Positions 63,648 to 64,000 of a DNA stretch of 64,000 nucleotides are shown here, in pieces. The number at the start of each line of letters is the position of its first letter. The stretch's first letter is position 1. Position numbers and translations under genes: made by a program. Source of the DNA: Niastella caeni (lineage in GTDB: Bacteria > Bacteroidota > Bacteroidia > Chitinophagales > Chitinophagaceae). The DNA lies in assembly GCF_004834005.1 (NCBI RefSeq), contig NZ_STFF01000001.1:124001-188000 (forward strand). Reading direction: 5' to 3'. Below the pieces are notes generated by a model, which had not been told where the DNA came from, ran no database searches, and worked only from the letters and a program-made list of their open reading frames with translations.

Positions 63648-64000
63648 ATGTCACCTGCTACCATTAGGACCATTCAGCCTGCCGATAACCAGTCACTTGC
63701 CATCATTATAAGAAATGCATTGGCCGAATTCGGCGCCAATAAACCGGGTACCGTTTACTACGACGCCACTACCGATGCCTTGTATGACCTGTTTCAACAA
63801 CCCGGAAGTATTTACTATGTAGCGGAAGAAAATGGCCAGCTTATTGGCGGCGCAGGTATTTATCCTTCGCCCGGCTTACCACCCGCCACCTGCGAACTGG
63901 TGAAAATGTACCTGTCGCCCATTGCGCGGGGAAAAGGAATTGGAAGAACGCTGATAGAAAAAGCCCTGCAGTTTGCCAGCGAAACCGGCTACCGTCAGGT
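63648..64000 (+). CDS. GNAT family N-acetyltransferase (partial, runs off the window)
   Basis: The first 117 residues of an acetyltransferase: SPATIRTIQPADNQSLAIII at the N-terminus, YYVAEENGQLIGGAGIYPSP, then ELVKMYLSPIARGKGIGRTL with the acetyl-CoA-binding R-x-x-G-x-G/A loop (ARGKGIGRTL). About 40-50 residues are probably missing beyond position 64000. The ATG at 63648 starts right before the family sequence. The substrate is unknown. It is preceded by AACGCTTAAGGC-type words. Confidence 0.88.
   Translation, partial: MSPATIRTIQPADNQSLAIIIRNALAEFGANKPGTVYYDATTDALYDLFQQPGSIYYVAEENGQLIGGAGIYPSPGLPPATCELVKMYLSPIARGKGIGRTLIEKALQFASETGYRQ

Overview
The window looks like chromosomal DNA from a Bacteroidota bacterium, probably of the family Chitinophagaceae (Niastella/Chitinophaga-like). 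The evidence is two large TonB-dependent receptors with N-terminal carboxypeptidase-regulatory domains, proteins ending in a type IX secretion-like C-terminal domain, a 'putative porin', DUF2911 and DUF1572 proteins, a RibBA fusion, almost no Shine-Dalgarno sequences, and several TAnnTTTG-type -7 boxes. The genus is inferred. I see no rRNA, tRNA, intact insertion sequence or CRISPR array.

Layout. 1-6000: housekeeping genes (RNase HI, mannose-6-phosphate isomerase, YraN, a YkgJ-type cysteine-cluster protein divergent from XerD), then two tandem paralogues with a cysteine-rich N-terminus, one membrane span and a secretion-type C-terminus. 6200-8290: an ECF-like sigma factor followed by an unusual anti-sigma-like/carboxypeptidase-regulatory/TonB hybrid. 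8356-10387: a DUF2911 protein and a MarR-GNAT fusion. 10530-17823 (minus strand): M14 peptidase, PIG-L deacetylase, two very small membrane proteins and a sodium:solute symporter, the last four head-to-tail with almost no spacing. 18281-21508: gamma-glutamyltransferase, a DUF1572 protein and a frameshifted KilA-N gene, followed by a repeat array. 22248-28392: a TamB-like giant protein and RibBA. 29123-36126: two tandem Oar-like TonB-dependent receptors.

36653-48662 holds what I consider the most interesting system. An esterase, an ATP-grasp ligase, a GCS2/YbdK-type carboxylate-amine ligase, a class I glutamine amidotransferase, a second ATP-grasp-like protein and a cupin look like parts of an amidoligase pathway making an unknown peptide-like metabolite. 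It is interrupted by two small exported proteins, an ethanolamine utilisation block (eutC, eutB, permease) and an SGNH hydrolase. Sixteen perfect copies of an 8-bp repeat abut the eutC start codon.

48776-54869 is a metal-efflux operon (an exported Cys/His-rich protein, an RND pump fused to a TolC-like protein, a lipoprotein adaptor). It is followed by a LytTR regulator, a DUF2306-like membrane protein, a putative porin, purine nucleoside phosphorylase and succinyl-CoA synthetase beta. 62057-63647 is a 1.6-kb stretch without a normal-sized gene, holding two terminator-like hairpins, a degenerate tandem repeat, a promoter-like site and tiny ORFs. A GNAT acetyltransferase runs off the right end.

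The intergenic DNA repeatedly uses a small set of degenerate 'words' (GCTTGCAG, GGTAACCGG, GAACTAAGAACTC, TTCGAATATT, CAACCACAAACC, CTGAGCGTAGTCGAAGG). These are annotated separately because coding does not explain them.
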